A DNA stretch of 64,000 nucleotides from Novosphingobium sp. (lineage in GTDB: Bacteria; Pseudomonadota; Alphaproteobacteria; Sphingomonadales; Sphingomonadaceae): positions 1,927,001-1,991,000 of the forward strand of contig NZ_JBCNLP010000006.1 of assembly GCF_039595395.1 (NCBI RefSeq). Direction: 5' to 3'. Each line of letters begins with the position of its first letter. The first letter of the stretch is position 1. Both the position numbers and the translations under genes were made by a program. The notes below the pieces were generated by a model that saw only the letters and a program-made list of their open reading frames with translations, was not told where the DNA came from and searched no databases. Shown one piece after another: positions 61,257 to 64,000 of the stretch.

Positions 61257-62087
61257 ATGTCCGCACTCAACGCCATTGCTCCGACCAAGCTCATGAGGCT
61301 GGTGGGAACGCCCGGTTGCCCGGTGCTGATCGACGTCCGTTCTCCCCAGGAGACAGCGGCAAGCCTGTTCCCCGGTGCTGTCCTGCGCGACGGCGCCGAG
61401 GTGACAACATGGGCACCCGGTCTTTCCGGGCGAGAGGTGGTGGTCATCTGCCACAACGGTCGTGCCATCAGTCCGGGTGTTGCGGCGTGGCTGCGCCACC
61501 ATGGGGCCGATGCTCAGGTGCTCGAAGGCGGCATGGTGGGGTGGCAGGCGGCCAGATTGCCAACCATCGATCCGCAGGCCTTGCCACCGCGCGATGCGCT
61601 TGGGCGGACAGTCTGGGTTACGCGGGCCCGGCCCAAGGTGGACCGCATCGCCTGCCCATGGCTGATCCGCCGCTTCGTGGACCCTGAGGCCGTGTTCCTG
61701 TTCGCCGCCCCATCCGAGATCGAGGCCGTGACGCTGGCGTTCGGCGCTACGCCCTTCGATGTCGAAGGTGAGGGCCTGCGCTGGACGCATCGCGGTGAGC
61801 TATGCACCTTCGATGCAATGGTGCAGGATTTCGGCCTTGGCGAACTGGCTGCGCTGGCCCGCCTGGCGATGATCGTGCGCGGCGCCGATACGGACCGGGT
61901 GGCGATTGCCCCGGAAGCGCCGGGATTGCTTGCTCTGTCTTTGGGGCTCTCGCGCATGTTCGATGACGACCATCGTCAACTCGATGCGGGGCTGCTGGTC
62001 TATGACGCCCTGTACCGCTGGAGCCGTGACGCGACGGATGAAACCCACAACTGGGCCTCGCACAGATCACGGAGAGGCGAGCTTTAG
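61257..62087 (+). CDS. Rhodanese-ChrB fusion protein
   Basis: The 276-residue protein starts at ATG 61257 with a GGGGGG stretch upstream. Residues about 5-100 are a rhodanese domain with the active-site loop CHNGRA (Cys) and DVRSPQE. Residues about 115-270 are the ChrB C-terminal domain (VWVTRARPKVDRIACPWLIR, RFVDPEAVFLF, THRGELCTFDAMVQDFGL). ChrB is the chromate-sensing regulator or reductase of chr operons, but its usual N-terminal DNA-binding part is absent here. A role in chromate reduction or sulfur transfer is more likely than regulation. Confidence 0.9.
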   Translation: MSALNAIAPTKLMRLVGTPGCPVLIDVRSPQETAASLFPGAVLRDGAEVTTWAPGLSGREVVVICHNGRAISPGVAAWLRHHGADAQVLEGGMVGWQAARLPTIDPQALPPRDALGRTVWVTRARPKVDRIACPWLIRRFVDPEAVFLFAAPSEIEAVTLAFGATPFDVEGEGLRWTHRGELCTFDAMVQDFGLGELAALARLAMIVRGADTDRVAIAPEAPGLLALSLGLSRMFDDDHRQLDAGLLVYDALYRWSRDATDETHNWASHRSRRGEL

Positions 62088-62231
62088 AAACTCTCTGAGC
62101 CGCTAACAAAGCGGTCATTCCATGACTCTGCTGTGAGGGCTAAGAGCGGCCTTCTGTTCATCACTTCCAGATGCTCGAACTAAGCCGCAGAAGCTCCCCA
62201 AGCATGCGGTGTGGAGCGCTGCAAATTACCT

Positions 62232-63125
62232 TCATTCCCGATATCGCAAGGTCTTCACCAGCATGGCAAAGGCCGCTGTAGGCTGACGCCGACTGGGGTA
62301 ATAAAGATGGTATCCAGGCAGCGGCCTCGACCAGTCCTCCAGCACGCGCACCAAACGACCGCTGGCCAGATGGTGCTCGACCTGATCGAGCGGCAGATGC
62401 GCCAACCCGAAACCATCGAGCGCAGCCTGTGCCAGCATGTCGATGGTGTTGAACGCCATCTGCCCGTCAACCCGCACGCGCAGGGCATGACGGTCCTTCT
62501 CGAAATCCCAGATGTAGAAACCGCGATCGGCTGAAATGCGCAAATTGATGCATTGATGGCGCACCAGATCCTGCGGCACCATCGGCGCACCCACCCGTTC
62601 CAGATAGGCGGGCGAGGCGACGATGGCGATCTGGAGATCGGGCGCGATGCGCAGCGCGATCATGTCCTTGTCCACGTCCTCACCCAACCGCACGCCCGCA
62701 TCGAAACGGTCGGCGACAATGTCGGCAAGTCCATAATCGGACACGATCTCGACCCGGATATCGGGATAGTCGGCCAGCAAGCGCGCCAGCGCGGGATAGA
62801 GTATGGTCGCGGTCGCATGTTCGACCGAGGTGATGCGGATCAGTCCCGCAGGCTTTTCGCGCATCTCGGTCAAGGTGGCGATCCGAGCATCCAGCGCACC
62901 GAGGGCGGGCACCAATGTTTCCAGCAACTGCTCACCCGCCTGTGTCGGCGCCATGCTGCGCGTGGTGCGGGTTAGCAGGCGCAGCCCCAGATGCGCCTCC
63001 AGCCGCCGAATAATCTGGCTGAGCGCCGATTGCGACATGCCCAGCCGGGCCGCCGCGCGCGTGAAATTACGCTCCTCGGCCACCACCGCAAAGGCGGTCA
63101 GGTCAGCCATCTCGCCCCGCCGCAT
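62232..63125 (-). CDS. LysR-family regulator (CrgA/DmlR-like)
   Basis: The 297-residue protein has the helix-turn-helix LTAFAVVAEERNFTRAAARL, GMSQSALSQIIRRLEAHLGL, LLTRTTRSMAPTQAGEQLL and an effector domain with ADRFDAGVRLGEDVDKDMIA, typical of regulators of reductases. It is divergent from the old-yellow-enzyme gene (63227), its likely target. Confidence 0.93.
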   Translation of the reverse strand: MRRGEMADLTAFAVVAEERNFTRAAARLGMSQSALSQIIRRLEAHLGLRLLTRTTRSMAPTQAGEQLLETLVPALGALDARIATLTEMREKPAGLIRITSVEHATATILYPALARLLADYPDIRVEIVSDYGLADIVADRFDAGVRLGEDVDKDMIALRIAPDLQIAIVASPAYLERVGAPMVPQDLVRHQCINLRISADRGFYIWDFEKDRHALRVRVDGQMAFNTIDMLAQAALDGFGLAHLPLDQVEHHLASGRLVRVLEDWSRPLPGYHLYYPSRRQPTAAFAMLVKTLRYRE

Positions 63126-63226
63126 TCAGTGCTACTCCTTCTAGGTCCATGCCGATACTAGTGGCTAATCGCAGATCTGCCCATGCCCTATTCCAGTGCC
63201 AGTGCCCCCTGGATGGATGATGATCA

Positions 63227-64000
63227 ATGGACGCCGACAGCTTGCTTGAACCCTTTGCGCTGATCCCCGGCCTGACCTTGCGCAACCGGGTAGCCATGGC
63301 GCCGATGACCACCTGGGCCGCAGACGACGACGGCACCGTCTCGCATGAGGAGGAGGCATGGTATCGCCGCCGCGTGGGCGATGTCGGGCTGGTCATCACC
63401 GGCTGCACCCATGTTCAGGCCAACGGCGTTGGCTTTACCGGCGAATTCGCCGCGCATGACGACAGCTTCATCCCCAGCCTCGCCCGACTGGCCATTGCGG
63501 CCAAAAGCGGCGGTGCCCCCGCCATCCTCCAGATCTTTCATGCCGGGGGCAAAACGCGCTCTGATCTGGTGGCAGACGTGGTCGCGGCCAGCGCTGTCGA
63601 GGGCGAGGCCGGGCCTTTCTCCGATGCGCTGATGCCGCGCGCGCTGGCGGATGCCGAGGTCGAGGCGGTGGTCCAGGCCTTTGGCGATGCCACGCGCCGG
63701 GCGATCATCGCCGGTTTCGATGGGGTGGAACTGCACGGCGCGCATGGCTTCCTGCTCCAGAACTTCCTCTCTCCCCACAGCAACCGCCGTGGGGATCGCT
63801 GGGGCGGATCGCTGAAGGGACGCCAGCGCTTCCCGCTGGAGGTGGTGGCGCAGGTTCGTCACGTGATCGCGACCTGCGCCAACCGCCCTTTCGCTTTGGG
63901 CTATCGCCTAACCTGTGACGAGCCCTATGACGATGGCCTGCGCATGGCGGACAGCCTTGTTCTGGTCGATGGATTGATCGGCGCCGGGATCGATTATCTG
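63227..64000 (+). CDS. NADH:flavin oxidoreductase (old yellow enzyme family), partial at right edge
   Basis: The frame opens at ATG 63227 and runs 258 codons to the window edge without a stop. It has the OYE barrel start (LRNRVAMAPMTTWAADDDGT, EEEAWYRRR, VGLVITGCTHV) and the FMN/substrate signature FDGVELHGAHGFLLQNFLSP, HSNRRGDRWGGS. It reduces activated alkenes with NAD(P)H. The C-terminus lies outside the window. Confidence 0.93.
   Translation, partial: MDADSLLEPFALIPGLTLRNRVAMAPMTTWAADDDGTVSHEEEAWYRRRVGDVGLVITGCTHVQANGVGFTGEFAAHDDSFIPSLARLAIAAKSGGAPAILQIFHAGGKTRSDLVADVVAASAVEGEAGPFSDALMPRALADAEVEAVVQAFGDATRRAIIAGFDGVELHGAHGFLLQNFLSPHSNRRGDRWGGSLKGRQRFPLEVVAQVRHVIATCANRPFALGYRLTCDEPYDDGLRMADSLVLVDGLIGAGIDYL

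Noticed and set aside
62088..62231. Possible terminator between rhodanese-ChrB and the convergent LysR
   Set aside because: I could not find a stem with a T-tract; the gap is only 144 bases.
1..64000. CRISPR arrays, tRNA or rRNA genes, prophage or integrative element
   Set aside because: I looked for spaced direct repeats, cloverleaf-type sequence and integrase/portal genes and saw none. The two transposase loci are isolated IS elements.

Overview
The window is about 64 kb of GC-rich alphaproteobacterial DNA. A CtrA-type response regulator, several TonB-dependent receptors, AraC and LysR regulators paired with oxidoreductases, and the general codon style fit the Sphingomonadales best (Novosphingobium or Sphingobium-like). 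This placement is inferred from gene content; no ribosomal RNA gene is present. I saw no tRNA, rRNA or CRISPR array. Two genes run off the edges: a LysM lipoprotein on the left and an old-yellow-enzyme on the right.

Layout. 0-2.3 kb: a LysM/TPR lipoprotein and an EAL phosphodiesterase, both leftward. 2.5-10.7 kb: a leftward four-gene MacAB-TolC-like exporter (adaptor, ATPase, permease, outer-membrane factor), divergent from a response regulator/histidine kinase pair that probably controls it. 11-15.5 kb: a beta-lactam locus with a decayed class A beta-lactamase, an intact one, then a BlaI repressor, a BlaR1-like M56 protease lacking the penicillin-sensor domain, and a serine hydrolase with a TPR tail. 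A strong BlaI-type operator precedes blaI. 15.8-17.5 kb: a divergent AraC/SDR pair. 17.5-23 kb: a gene graveyard with an IS3-family element, remnants of a LysR gene and possibly a YoaK gene, a truncated LapA-like gene, an intact ctrA, and a relic of an IS701-like transposase. 23-28 kb: xdhABC (xanthine dehydrogenase). 28-32 kb: a second, convergent molybdenum hydroxylase of the isoquinoline-oxidoreductase type with a triheme cytochrome c. 32-39 kb: a sugar-uptake locus (GH13 glucosidase, TonB receptor, LacI regulator, MFS permease). 39.9-46.4 kb: regulator/oxidoreductase pairs heavily damaged by small deletions. 46.6-48.7 kb: an amidohydrolase-type decarboxylase and a divergent LysR. 48.9-51 kb: a truncated epimerase and an SGNH esterase. 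51.5-58.6 kb: a tight four-gene operon (TonB receptor, YfcC-type permease, CocE/S15 hydrolase, LysR). 59.2-62.1 kb: a chromate-resistance operon (ChrA, a probably exported Fe/Mn superoxide dismutase, a rhodanese-ChrB fusion). 62.2-64 kb: LysR divergent from an old-yellow-enzyme.

How the genes fit together. Most of the window consists of self-contained accessory modules, each with its own regulator: export, beta-lactam response, purine and N-heterocycle oxidation, oligosaccharide uptake, peptide- or ester-like substrate uptake, chromate resistance. Many of the broken genes become intact if one base is added to or removed from a homopolymer run. This could reflect sequencing error, slippage-driven phase variation, or real decay. 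At least three other breakpoints are true deletion joints, because unrelated gene fragments abut there.
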